Shown here: positions 36,619-47,653 of the stretch, piece by piece | Position numbering within the stretch: position 1 is the first letter of the stretch | How the letters are laid out: the number at the start of each line of letters is the position of its first letter | Assembly (NCBI RefSeq): GCF_910592395.1 | Contig: NC_088308.1 | Coordinates: 432,001-496,000 of the forward strand | Length of the DNA stretch: 64,000 nt | Source: Lineus longissimus | Taxonomy: Eukaryota; Nemertea; Pilidiophora; Heteronemertea; Lineidae | Reading direction: 5' to 3' | Program-made: the position numbers and the translations under genes | Notes under the pieces: generated by a model | Seen by the model: the letters and a program-made list of their open reading frames with translations, nothing else | The model's database searches: none | Told to the model about the DNA's origin: nothing

Positions 36619-37733
36619 ATGAAGTACATCAGCGTTAGTCTTTGCCTTTTGGTCACAGTATTTTCCCTCGCCAATGCAGGTAAGCTTTTACCTTTCCAAT
36701 TGAAAAACTGGTATATGCTTTCAGTCATTCAGGCTCTTCAATATATTATTCTTCTTCTATGATGTACTCCAACAATGATTGACAGGACACACCGATCGGA
36801 TGAGACTGGCTCAGAGAGATGCGTATTTCTGACTGACCAGAAGGGTGATATAGCAAAAGAGTTGTTCTGGACTAGAATCTACCAAGAACGAATTCCTATC
36901 AAACTCTCGATACGTTCAGAGTTCAGATCAGCAATATTGCATCTAATTCAATTAGACATTCAAAATGTTGACTATTGAGACAAATCAGCCTAATAATATT
37001 TTGTCCTTGTTTTTTAACCCATTGTATAAATGTTTAATGCGCTTTCGTCTATGTTGGCTTGTCGACGTTCACGTGCATCTATGGTTCTCGCACGACGCCA
37101 TGGTCGGCTACTTTGTGATGCACATATACCATGCACGTAATCCATCCATATTCTATTGCTGTTGCTATTTAGGCTGCCCAAAGACGTTTACGAAGACAGG
37201 CAATCATTACGAACTGAGGCAATCAGGGTTAAGATGTAGCTTGATTGAATGTTATGAACATGGAAGTGAAATGGCGATGAGTATGAAGATGTAAGTCCAA
37301 TATCATTACTTAGAACGTTAATAGTTGGCAATATCCAGGTCTCATCACCTTTATTTGCCCTTGTCCGTTCAGGCCTAATGAGAATCCTGAAAGGTTTCCT
37401 TGGGGTCGGTTTTATCAACATTTGTCCTGCTGATCGTTTGATAAGACTGCACAACAATGGGAATTTTATTCACCTGCATAAGAAATCCCGAAAAGTGTGT
37501 TACATCAAGAATCTTCTCTTTTCAGCTGTGCAATGTCGCAAGGGGGGCAACCTACTTGCGGTGATGCTAAACTACAGGACGAAGGCTGTTATTGGGTCGA
37601 TGTTAAAGATTTATCAAAAGTCTATCCTTTTTGCTGTACCAAGTATAAGAAAATATGCAAGGGCCAGGCCGGATTTGATGCAAGTAAAGTTCCCCATGTG
37701 TCAAAGGAGCGCCGAGAAGACGCAAGGTGTTAA
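36619..37733 (+). CDS. Secreted cysteine-rich protein, SVWC-like (paralog 1)
   Basis: Three exons: 36619-36679, 37173-37290 and 37526-37733, all with GT-AG boundaries (donors GTAAGC and GTAAGT; acceptors TATTTAG and CTTTTCAG). They join in frame to give 128 residues. Exon 1 encodes a signal peptide (MKYISVSLCLLVTVFSLANA). The mature part has ten cysteines, with a C-x4-C pair (CSLIEC) in exon 2 and a YPFCC motif near residue 91 in exon 3. The C-x(n)-C-x4-C ... YPxCC ... C layout matches single-domain von Willebrand type C proteins (SVWC: Vago-like, La1-like), which in arthropods are small secreted proteins tied to immunity and nutrition. The family call rests on cysteine spacing alone. The ATG follows a leader conserved with the neighbouring paralog, which supports this start. 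Confidence 0.8.
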
Positions 37734-37959
37734 ATTACATGCGAATAGCATCACATGATTGTAGTTGTATTTGTATTGTAGCTGCATGTTCTTTATTTGA
37801 GCATAGAAAACGCATTAACTACTTCCCTCCCTTTGGACCGAATCTTACCAGTAATAGATCTCTAGACAAAAACGTTATTTCTTAATATCGTTCTTAATAA
37901 CAACCGAACAACAGAATGCTCGCCCACAATGATAATCTGTAATGTAATATCTTTACATG

Positions 37960-37965
37960 AATAAA
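37960..37965 (+). terminator. Polyadenylation signal of first cysteine-rich gene
   Basis: AATAAA lies 227 bases after the stop codon of paralog 1. Confidence 0.6.
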
Positions 37966-39025
37966 AATAGCATTGCTGAAACATCGTCCTTCTTAATTGC
38001 CACAACTCGTATTTCTACATGAGAAAAGTGAAGAAAGAATACTTATCCACCTTGTTGGTGTAAAGTTAAGCACGCGTTTTAACCTGGCTTTACAGTACCC
38101 AAGAGAATGATACTATCACTAAAGTAAAGCTGTTTATTACGTAATCAATTCTAACGATTTGTTGGAGGCTACCTCCCTATGCGAAGGCTGCATGGCCCCG
38201 CTTATCAACGTAGACACACTGGTCTACCAGACGAGCCCTTTTGCAGGGGTGCTTCGGTGTTATCTGGTATACTTTTTGCTCCTCACAATCCGATGCAATT
38301 CCCTGGACAAAAGCTTCGACAAGTCCATAACAAATATTCTCTCGGCCGCATAGTGTAGGACCAGTGTGGTAGAGCCCATCGTAGGATCACTTGGAGAGAT
38401 ACAATCACTAACCGAGAGTCACAACACCAAGAACTCTAAAGAAATGCGAAATATTAACGGATATTTTAGGCGAAGACAAGTCTTTAAACATTCTCTGTAT
38501 GATGATACATGCATGGGTCAAGCCCCATTTGCCACTGCTGAGATTCTTGAATTTCAAAGGGAGCACAAATAAATAAATAATGAAAATTATGTTTGTCTTA
38601 ACAGTTTACCTCGAAGAAATGGATATGATTGCAAATTACAATGGCCTGCTTGTGTGCATCGGTTTAATTAAGATTATTCTGTCCCAAGCCCTTTTTGAAG
38701 ACATTGAAACTGTCCATAATAAGGCATTTGACCAGACAGTACATGTATAACAAAATGTACGAGCTTACGTGATGTGCATCAGCCAATTAGATTCAATCTA
38801 CTTGCATCGATCATTTCTAGGCTATAATTAGATTTACCCTGATCAAAAGTAATTGGGCATACCAGGTACTTAATGCACTAGTTCAACATCGCAAATTTTC
38901 ATACTTCTGTTTGATTTGGTATCAAAACTGCCGTATTGACATATAATTACGTCGTCAGACATGTCAGATGGCCAATTTGAGCAACTGCCTATTGAACTGA
39001 AAGTCGTCTGCAGATGGTGTCCTAG
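37966..39025. other. Intergenic spacer between the paralogs
   Basis: About 1 kb with no third paralog and no recognised feature. Frames at 38159 and 38366 lack domains. Confidence 0.5.
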
Positions 39026-39103
39026 AATAAGAACTCTCTTCCTGTGCTAACAACTCACAAGATCTTCATTCTCCAAGCTGGAAGGAGTGTTGCTTATTTT
39101 ATC
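39026..39103 (+). promoter_or_regulatory. Promoter and 5' UTR block of second cysteine-rich gene
   Basis: GAATAAG at 39026-39032, CTCACAAG at 39055 (29 bases on), then ATCTTCATTCTCCAAGCTGGA and the ATG at 39104. It aligns with the block ahead of paralog 1 with almost no gaps, while sequence further upstream looks unrelated. Confidence 0.5.
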
Positions 39104-40311
39104 ATGAAGTACTTAATTGTTTGTCTGAGTATTGTGATGGCAATTGCCCTAACAGACGCTATGACCGTGGCCGACCAAGCGGTTGAGAGCGTGCTCGAAG
39201 GTAGGTTGATTCATATTCGTCTTCCACTCGCTTTTAATTGTTCTCCCTGTAATGAGTAATTCATAACAGAACTGATCCTGTCACTGATATTTCACACCTT
39301 ATGATACGGCCAAATGGCGCCCTTTCTTCCTGAAATCTTACGAACTTACCTGACTGGTGCTGGACATTTGAAAAGGTCAAAATTAGCAATGTCAAAGTCT
39401 GATTAAATTGGGTCAATGTCCAACGCGATGAAGCGGATGAAGGATATGATAGCTTATGATATGCTGTTTTGAAGACACGATTGACTGCCAAACAATTAAA
39501 GTTCCACTCCACAATCACTCTATGATTTACTTAATTCAATAGGAAATCGTAGATAGGCCAACTTACAAAATCTCCCCTGAGTGTTCATATTTTGTGACGT
39601 GTAAGATGCTCTTTTCTTCAGGTAACTTTAATGACAGGACTGGGCATATGGAAGATATACCTATACATGAATTTTCCTTATAATGCATAAAGCTGCGTTG
39701 TTTCTTCTTTTCAATCCAGAATTCAAGTGTCCAGACAGTTTTACCAAGGAGGATACAAAATACGTTTTAAGGACATCTGGAGAATCTTGCGGCATAACGT
39801 ACTGTGATCAAAGTGATGCTTCGATGTCTGGATTGATGTGAGTACAGTAACTATTTTTGAGAATTTGAACCCGTTTTAAACACTTTGCAAAATGCCTATT
39901 TTTTATTTTGTTTTCTATTAACAATATTCTAGCTTAATATTCATGATAGGAATTGCATACGATATTACTCATGACCTTTTTCAGTATATTAGGCGAGCGC
40001 TGCCAACAAATTTGAATGAAAAAACCAGTAAGAGAAAGCATCAATGAAAAAAAAAACTGAAATCATGTTGATCCAAATCCTTATTTTTCAGTTGCCCATT
40101 GATGATGGTGGATAACAGTGTTTGCGCTAGGGCTAAACTACAGGACGAAGGCTGTTATTATGCTGATGTGAAAGATTTAACCACAGTCTACCCTGGATGC
40201 TGTACATACTACAAGAAATTCTGCAAAAATGATGCTGGGTTTGATGATAGTAAAGTTCCCAGCGTGCCTACGCAAGTAAGACTCGATTCAAACTGTATTT
40301 CGAATGAGTAA
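39104..40311 (+). CDS. Secreted cysteine-rich protein, SVWC-like (paralog 2)
   Basis: Three exons: 39104-39200, 39720-39837 and 40092-40311, giving 144 residues. Intron phases (1 then 2) and the 118-nt exon 2 are the same as in paralog 1. Donors are GTAGGT and GTGAGT; acceptors are CAATCCAG and TTTTTCAG. The signal peptide is MKYLIVCLSIVMAIALTDA, followed by a short acidic stretch (about residues 20-33) absent from paralog 1. All ten cysteines align with paralog 1, including CGITYC and YPGCC. The blocks AKLQDEGCY, DVKDL, AGFD and SKVP are shared. The mature sequences otherwise differ widely, as expected for duplicated extracellular effector or immune peptides. Function is not shown by the sequence. 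Confidence 0.8.
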
Positions 40312-40504
40312 AACGCATGTGTAAAAGATTATCATGAAGCGGCATGTTTTATTTTGATATTTTTGATCGAAATACTTAATACCAAACAAAAATATAATGT
40401 ACCGCTGCCCTCCAATTGGCGGAGACGCTAGCGTTACCTCGCACTAAACAAACATCATTTTTACCAACCAAAGCTCGTCTTTGAACTGTAACATCGTCAC
40501 AATG

Positions 40505-40510
40505 AATAAA
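40505..40510 (+). terminator. Polyadenylation signal of second cysteine-rich gene
   Basis: AATAAA lies 194 bases after the stop codon of paralog 2. Confidence 0.6.
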
Positions 40511-40955
40511 ACTATTGTTATTGAAGAAGCTGTCTTATTTGAATACCTTGCTTGACCTCTATGTTTAGACTGTCCTCGAACATTGACTAAATCAACTTGT
40601 GATTAGAAAGTTCCTACCTAAAGAAGAGCACAGCCTTCGTTTTCTTCAATCGATAATTTGGAATATCTGATTATGCGTTTGCCAAGCAGAAGACACTCGG
40701 GAATCTCTTATGCTATTTTGAAGTGAAAGAAACTGTTCAGGCTTACACAGCTTCAATACTCCAAATACCGGACCGAAAATCCAAAATCCCCACTTTTTAA
40801 GAGGAGGTGAATGAACGCATATCAATGTCCTTGGTATGCAGATCATGCTCTTCTCAACTGTGTAATTTCTCACGGTTGCCATTTAAACCTTAACATATTT
40901 AGCGTAGACCTCATTTCTGGACTAGTTAGAATTGGGCTTGGCCCGAATCATGATC

Positions 40956-41195
40956 CCATTGTCGGACTTCTTAGAATTACAGTCATGCAATGCATGACCG
41001 CGACTATCATAGCATATTCCATTATCGGACTACTTCGAGAGAGCCATGGCTACGTCTTTCAGAGTAGATTCCATCATCGGTCTCTTGGCTAGAGAATATC
41101 TCGTCTTTCAACGAATATTCCATCATCGGACTACTTGGAAAAAGAATGAATCATGGTCAGAACTATCAGAGTAGATTCCATTATCAGACTACTTG
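40956..41195 (+). repeat. Degenerate ~50-60 bp tandem repeat
   Basis: CCATTATCGGACTACTTGGAGAGAG-like phrases recur at 40956, 41019, 41071, 41120 and 41178. Periods vary from 49 to 63 bases and substitutions are frequent. It is an old, decayed minisatellite. Confidence 0.7.
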
Positions 41196-44100
41196 GAGAG
41201 AGAATGATGAATGCATCTGAGCTATTCTGATGTGGTGTACGTAAGGAAACCAACCATGGAGTCAATTAACGTAATCGTCAACAAATATAAAGGGATAGGT
41301 TTTTTACAGCCAAAGACTGCAGAATGTTACCCCCAACAAGACCAGAACGCGTGTGGACGAACAGTCGCTCCGACAAAATCTAGCCTATCCGACAACTCGA
41401 GGGAAGGACATCAGTACCAAGATAACCGCCGAAAGCCAACATATAGGGGCCTACATGACTCAATTCCAAGTGTAGAATTGCAGAGAATTAATATTAAGTA
41501 TTGTCAATATCATAAGTATTAAGAGCACTTTTATGTGCCTATTTAAGAGCCTATTATGTGAATTGCCTCGTTTTGCAGTGAAAACAAATATACTATAGGT
41601 TGAGTTATGTCGGTTCTATCTGGAATCTAACACGATCAGTAATAGGCCATCATCGGAAAATATCGCATCTAGTCAGCTGGATCTGACATCTCCATCCTGT
41701 TAAATAATTGAATAAATGGTAAGTAAATCAATTGGAGAGGTCAAATTTCATTCTGTGCTTTGCTGGAAAATCATCACGTAGCACTCACGTCAATGCGAGT
41801 GTATTTCGAATCAAAATCTGACTATTTTAATTTACTAATGTCCATAATCTATTCGGATTAACAGTTAGGCACTGTTAACAACTTTCTCATCGTTGCATTA
41901 TTAGTTCGTGAGGGTGTTGATCAGGGCGAAAAGATCTATCGACGTGATTGAATGATCGGTACTGAAGGTGTTTCAGGGGTTACACAGCACATACCAGCTC
42001 GTACCCTCATTTGTAGTACGACCACATACACATGATAGACTAAGTTCCAACACGTACACATTTTATCTCAAAGTCAATTGCAGTCGATGTCATTTGCTCC
42101 TAATAGGGACAACGAAATTACAGTCAATCACAGCTCCTCTTGAGCCCCCTTAAAGACTCTTATCGAAATTGGCAACTATCTCTCTGCATTACCAAGTGTT
42201 CAGAATCTTGTCTTCGTTCAATCAAATTAAGCAGCCGGCATGTGTCTTTATGGTCGTATCGTAGCTGGCAATTTCCCGCTTTACGTTAATGTACCGGTAC
42301 AATGCTTAACGATGTGGTTTAACTTGAATTGGACCTATAACCCCCTTCAGGACTGCAAAATCGCACTTTTTAAGCATGCGCTGCGCGCCTACCGGATCAG
42401 AACTTAGTAAGGCTACATACAACAGCGCACAGAAATAAATTTTGAGCGATTTCGCGGTCAGAAATTCAGTAAACATGTGATGAACAACGCTAAAAGTACC
42501 GCACTCCACTTCTAATTTGGCTTACGATGGTGATTCCTACATAACACGAATACTTTGGCAAAATTATTATTGGAGGCAGACGTGATTCTGGCGCGGTAGT
42601 TCACTAACCAGGTGTCTCGCTGATTGATGATATTCAGCAATATTTACCTGATCCCATTAAACAAACGAATCGTGTCTCCGCAATGTTCGCTCCAATGCAC
42701 TTGGAAGGGAGACTCCTGGAAGAATGCAATGTGTTCAGTTTAAATGACGTCATAAAGAGAACAGGTTGAATGAGAATATATTTTCAATCATCGCTATCTC
42801 AACTTCTGATACAATCCCAACAGCGTGACTGTAAGTTTAGTTCATGAAGAGAACTAGTGCCTGATTGCATGTGCAATGATTTCATCTCAGCTCGTAAATG
42901 CAAGATAAATCTTGCCATTAGATAATGATAAGAGAAGAAAAATAGAATGTGCTCGTCTCAAATACCTGTCACGTGTGGGTCAACGATTGGAGCCCGATGA
43001 TACGGACATATAGAATCATTAGCATGATCATAAACACACAGCATAAGGCATCCACGAGACTGCACCAGTCCTGTCCAACACGTAGAATATTAGCATACAA
43101 ATACTGACTTCTGACACACAGGAAATGTTTGCCGTTTATTGTGTCAGAACATCGCTGACTGGAAGTGATGCCCAGTTGCCAAAGCTTTATTCATTTGTAC
43201 GCCATCAAGATACAGTAAGCTGCAATGGAAAAGGACGACAATATCCAGCGCCATACATCGCGGGGATCAAAAGCACACTACTCCGTCAGAAAGCATGTCA
43301 TGGTTCGATGTACATACTAATATAGCATAGTGCATTATCATTCATCAATTCTGACTACGAATTTCAAGAGAAAGGCATATTTTTACTTTTTTTAAAAAAT
43401 ATCAAGAGCAAGACATGCTCCAGTATACAATACATCCTCACAATGGGAAGTCTGTGCACCTAATAACCGTAATGGAAGTCTGAGGACAGAATACCTTGGT
43501 GTATGCAAGACATGTTGATTTCATCACGGCATTGTCTGGACCAGAGGACATAGCTACTGGTATGTATGATATTTTAACCATTATATCCTAAATCGTTTTC
43601 AATCGAGGAGATGGAATTTTATGTTGTGACCTTCTCTGGAAATGCCCGACATAAACGTCATACATGTATAGTTCTGTTGACACGAAGGATTATGGAAGAA
43701 GACTGAAGTCTACGCCGGCGAACCCAGGAGAGCGGAAAAGGCCGAGGCTCCCTTACCCCTGATATCATTCTATGAGTTTGACCATATTCTTTTTGGTGAA
43801 CTGACAAGAAAAAACACAATTTAAAGCACCTTTCTTTCTCATTCTCCAATAGTCATTCAAGCTGTAGGGTAGAATATATCCGATCCGAACTATGCATAGC
43901 CTGCCATTTAGATTTACCACAATAGTTACCACTTATTTGCTCTCTCAGCTAAGCGCGTAAGGCATTTGAGGAATACTGCCATTGGCATTTGCACACCCCG
44001 TCCACTTCAGCTTGCTTATCGGTCAATTAATGGTTTGTGTCGTGAGGCCAGTTAGCAACTCAGTAAATCAGGACTGACAGTAATCCTTATCGATTCGTCA

Positions 44101-45652
44101 AAATATCATCATATCACCTGGATCACAAACATTATGATGCTGCTGTGGACTTTATCTCTTTATACTGATTTGTGAGGTGGTTTAGAGACGACGTCTCGAC
44201 ACTCTGCGGTAAGGGTAATATGGGTAATTAGCCGTGCGATATGCTTTTCTCTCATCAATATCAAAATACCCTTGGGCAGTATAAGCATTTGATAACTTGA
44301 AACTGGTTTTAAAATAGACAAATCTTGTGTGCAGATTATCTTCTGAAGAATCCATACTCCCCACATCAAAAAGAATGGCCGGGAGGACAGATTGCTATTA
44401 TTTCTTAGTATTTAAAGGCAGGCTCCCAAAGGCAATAGGGACAGACGTGTGGAGTTAATGAAAACGGCGCTTCAGACTCGACTTCAGCTTAGTCGATTTC
44501 GATTAAAACATTTTTTCAGTATTCTTTGCTCAGTTTACTAATGTCTGAGATGTGCGGTAGCAGCAGGTCGAAAATCCAGACGAGTCCCTTACAATATCTG
44601 AATGATGATCTGATTCAACTTTGTTTATATGCACACGTGTCCGTACATTACTACATTCTGTGTCTAAATGTCGTAGCGACACCAAATCGTTTGACATATT
44701 TTCAAAGCCGTAAAACTCTACCAAACACGATCTCCGTCACGCTACACCTGTTCTTGAAATATTTTCTGGTTCAAATCGGTCCGTCGTGACGCTCAGGTCT
44801 CTTGTGAAAATCCCACTGCACGATTTATCACCCAACCTCCCATTACGTGAACTACAATCTTTTATCGTTCACAGTTAAATAATGGGCATTCGCATGCTTC
44901 ACGTCTCACGTGAACTCTGGGGAGACCAAGAAACCCGCAGTGCGGCTTCAGGCTAGTTACGATCGATCGACCTTGGCGTGTTCTCTGTGGGCGATAACTG
45001 AATCCGTTCACGATATCTATCAAGGAAACAGATTAAAAATAGTGTTTATCGGATTCAAAGCTTTATGCAGATCTTCACGTTCTGAAAATCTGATTCCATC
45101 TGTCGATCCCATCGGTAAACTTGCATTGAACCTAGAAGTAGCTGCGGGGGCCCCGCGGAGAGAAGTCGATTAGCGTGCATTAAGTTCACCAGTGTACAAT
45201 GCAACAAAGACGAAGTGTTTTCCAGCTACTCTCTGGCCAGTTTCATTAATAACCTATAGACATTGCCCAATACAGTAGACACAGCTTTTACTGTGATGTT
45301 GTCCATAACTAGGACTGTACAACTATACTGCCATCGGTTATTTACCAAGATTCTTGAAAGTACATCCAGTGGCCATTTCATAACCGTCACGACTTGTAGT
45401 CTTCATCTCATCAACAGTCTGTCATGTCTGTGAATGTGACCAAAAAAACACCCAGCTTCACAATGTGTCAGTAATGATCTAGCATTGGCGTGCTTGGGTT
45501 GGTCGCAGCAGAATAGATGAGTTGACTCAGAAATATCGGGAAGCGTGTCTCTATTAATAAAACCTTAATATGCACTGTATTAACAACGTTAACAGAAATT
45601 TGGCAACGTTAACTTCAGGGAAGTGGTGTATTGATGTAATTCGAAAGTCATA
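41196..45652. other. No recognised gene
   Basis: Frames up to 103 codons (41211-41522) show no recognisable domain. I searched the minus strand here for a TM6-TM7 exon of the GPCR (CWxP and NPxxY codons) and found none. Confidence 0.4.
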
Positions 45653-46041
45653 ATGAATCAATTGGGTGGTCTGATTTGTCTGCTCTGGAGCTGCATGGCA
45701 GTACACATTGGCTACGTCGAGGTTCTAAAATGCCAACTAGGTACGCCCTTGGTTCTCAGAATTTACATCCTCTTGCAACAAGACGATATCGCGTACAGAA
45801 TTAAAAACCTGACCTGCACATCTCCGAGAATACGCTCAATCTAGCTAATGGCTACGAAGCAATTCAAAGTGCGCTAATTTCTTTGTTCGATTGATCTATT
45901 AACCTTGGTATGCCATGTCAATTTGCAGCAACGAATATATCTCGAAATGATTATTCAGTTCAGAGTTCAACATCTTCACACTCGGGTCGAAAATTCGGTG
46001 ACAAAAAGAATCGATTCAGGTATCTTTCGAATAGTATATGA
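45653..46041 (+). CDS. Possible two-exon small secreted protein
   Basis: Exon 1 (45653-45740) starts with a credible signal peptide (MNQLGGLICLLWSCMAV) and ends at CTAG|GTACGC, phase 1. Exon 2 begins after ATTTGCAG at 45929 and stays in frame to TGA at 46039-46041, giving 66 residues. The mature part is short, basic near its end (GRKFGDKKNRF) and has one N-glycosylation sequon. A second donor, TTCAG|GTATCT at 46020, could lead to further exons. No family is recognised. It lies antisense within the presumed GPCR intron. Chance assembly of splice-like sites is a real possibility. Confidence 0.3.
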
Positions 46042-46423
46042 AGGTGCCACTCGGGCCCAACCTACCAATACTTAACGCAGAGGAATACGATGTTTAGACA
46101 ACTCATTGATCCTGGCAAAAAAACAAAAATAGACTGTCGCTAGTTTTCATTCCAATCGTTCATTGTTTTTCTTTCATTAGGCGAATGAAGAAAAAATGAA
46201 TAAAATAAAAAGGATCTTTTTTTCTTCTATATCGCCGAATCATACGAATACCCTAGTGGTGACCTACATGAATAGAGGCCCTCGTGCTTACCCGTCGATC
46301 AGTTAGGCTATGTGTTCAAAGTGTCAGGTCCATAGCGCCAGTTACGATATGACCAACTTTTTTTAAACGACGACAACAGACAGCGACAACGACAACGGAA
46401 GAGGACAACAGATGAGGAATCAG

Positions 46424-46585
46424 AGACGATGGACTCTGCACATCTGTATAGATTCACCGTGTCAGTGAGCAAATAGGAGACGATGGACTCTGCACTTCTG
46501 TATAGATTCACCGTGTCAGTGAGCAAATAGGAGACGATGGACTCTGCACATCTGTATAGATTCACCGTGTCAGTGAGCAAATAGG
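46424..46585. repeat. 54-bp tandem repeat, three copies
   Basis: Units start at 46424, 46478 and 46532 (AGACGATGGACTCTGCACAT onward); copy 2 has CTTCTG where the others have CATCTG. Because 54 is a multiple of three, the minus strand stays open and produces a 129-codon frame that is not a gene. It lies about 180 bp into the intron downstream of the GPCR exon. Confidence 0.95.
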
Positions 46586-46766
46586 AATGAAGCAGAGTAA
46601 ACGGCACAATAGAGAACATCGACATATTTTGGACAGAAATGTCTATAAAGATTGGCGATGGTGAAATGTTAACATCAATCTTGAGAGTATAAAACAAGGA
46701 TGACGTAATTTCGCAAACTTTATGATGATTAATTCATGTGGAAAGATATTGAAAACTTTATCTCAC

Positions 46767-47653
46767 CTTTCTCTTGTTTCTGTTGATAATCCTATCTCGA
46801 GAGTCAACAGCAAATCCGGGCGATTTCGAACCCCAGACGCGACATCCAACTCGAATATAAGCGCACAAGATAACAGAAAGAGGCAGAATATACTGTAAAA
46901 CTACTAAATAAATAGTGTACATTTTCCTGAAGACTTCGGGCCAAATATTATCGCAGAAATCCTTCATTCTGCCGGGGTGCATTTCATCTTGTATTAGAAT
47001 CACTTTATTAAAAAACAACGTCGGTAGCCCTGAAAGAATTGCAAACGTCCAAGTAATTGCAATGGCAATTTTTGCGATCTGTTTCGAGACTCTTGGTTTT
47101 AATGGGTGAATTACGGCAAAGTAACGATCTATGGCGAGTATCATGAGAGTGAAGATGCTAACGTTGACGGTCATAACTTGGACGAAAGGTGCCAAAGGGC
47201 ACATGAAGGCAGCTAGGACCCAACGCTGTAGGATGGCAGCGTGGAATTGAAATGGTATTGAAAATAAACCAATCAGCACATCAGCGAATGCCATATTCAC
47301 AATAAATATATTCGTCACTGTCTGCATTTTTCTATTTTTCCCCACTACGTAGATAACGGCCCCATTGCCTATGATAGCCAAAAGTGATATTGACCCGTAA
47401 AGAGCTGCTAAAAGCACGATTACCCCCGTATGCACGTGATATAAATTCAGCAGATCATCATGAATTGATGCTGTCGTATTTTCACTCCTATCATCTATAT
47501 CCATTGTTTCATTCGGCCAAAACGTCGTATTCCATGGCTCCATTGTTGCGTCATCCCGCTGCGACGTCAGCCAAAACAAAGATGGCGTCGTCCCAAAGTC
47601 GGTGTCATCCATTTTGAAATAGAGAATCCACTGCTTCACCGCCCGAGCTTAAT
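46767..47653 (-). CDS. Rhodopsin-class peptide GPCR, exon with N-terminus to TM5 (partial)
   Basis: The exon is bounded by an acceptor (TTTCTTATTTCAG, exon starts at 47653) and a donor (AGAAAG|GTGAGA, exon ends at 46767). An in-frame TAA just after the acceptor places the start at the ATG at 47612 (AAAATGG context), leaving a 41-nt leader. The 282 coded residues have sequons at N28, N34 and N45. Also visible are TM1 with GN (82-83), TM2 with AFAD (D111), C138 and C220 for the usual disulfide, DRY at 162-164, W188 in TM4 and P244 in TM5. The blocks IGLFSIPFQFHAAILQRW and VNVSIFTLMILAIDRY recall leucokinin, RYamide and tachykinin-type receptors, with leucokinin receptors closest from memory. 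It should be a plasma-membrane neuropeptide receptor signalling through G proteins. TM6, TM7 and the tail must lie on a later exon that I did not find. Confidence 0.85.

Noticed and set aside
46308-46697. Next exon of the GPCR (129-codon frame)
   Set aside because: The frame is produced by the 54-bp triplicate and has no TM6, TM7 or NPxxY motif.
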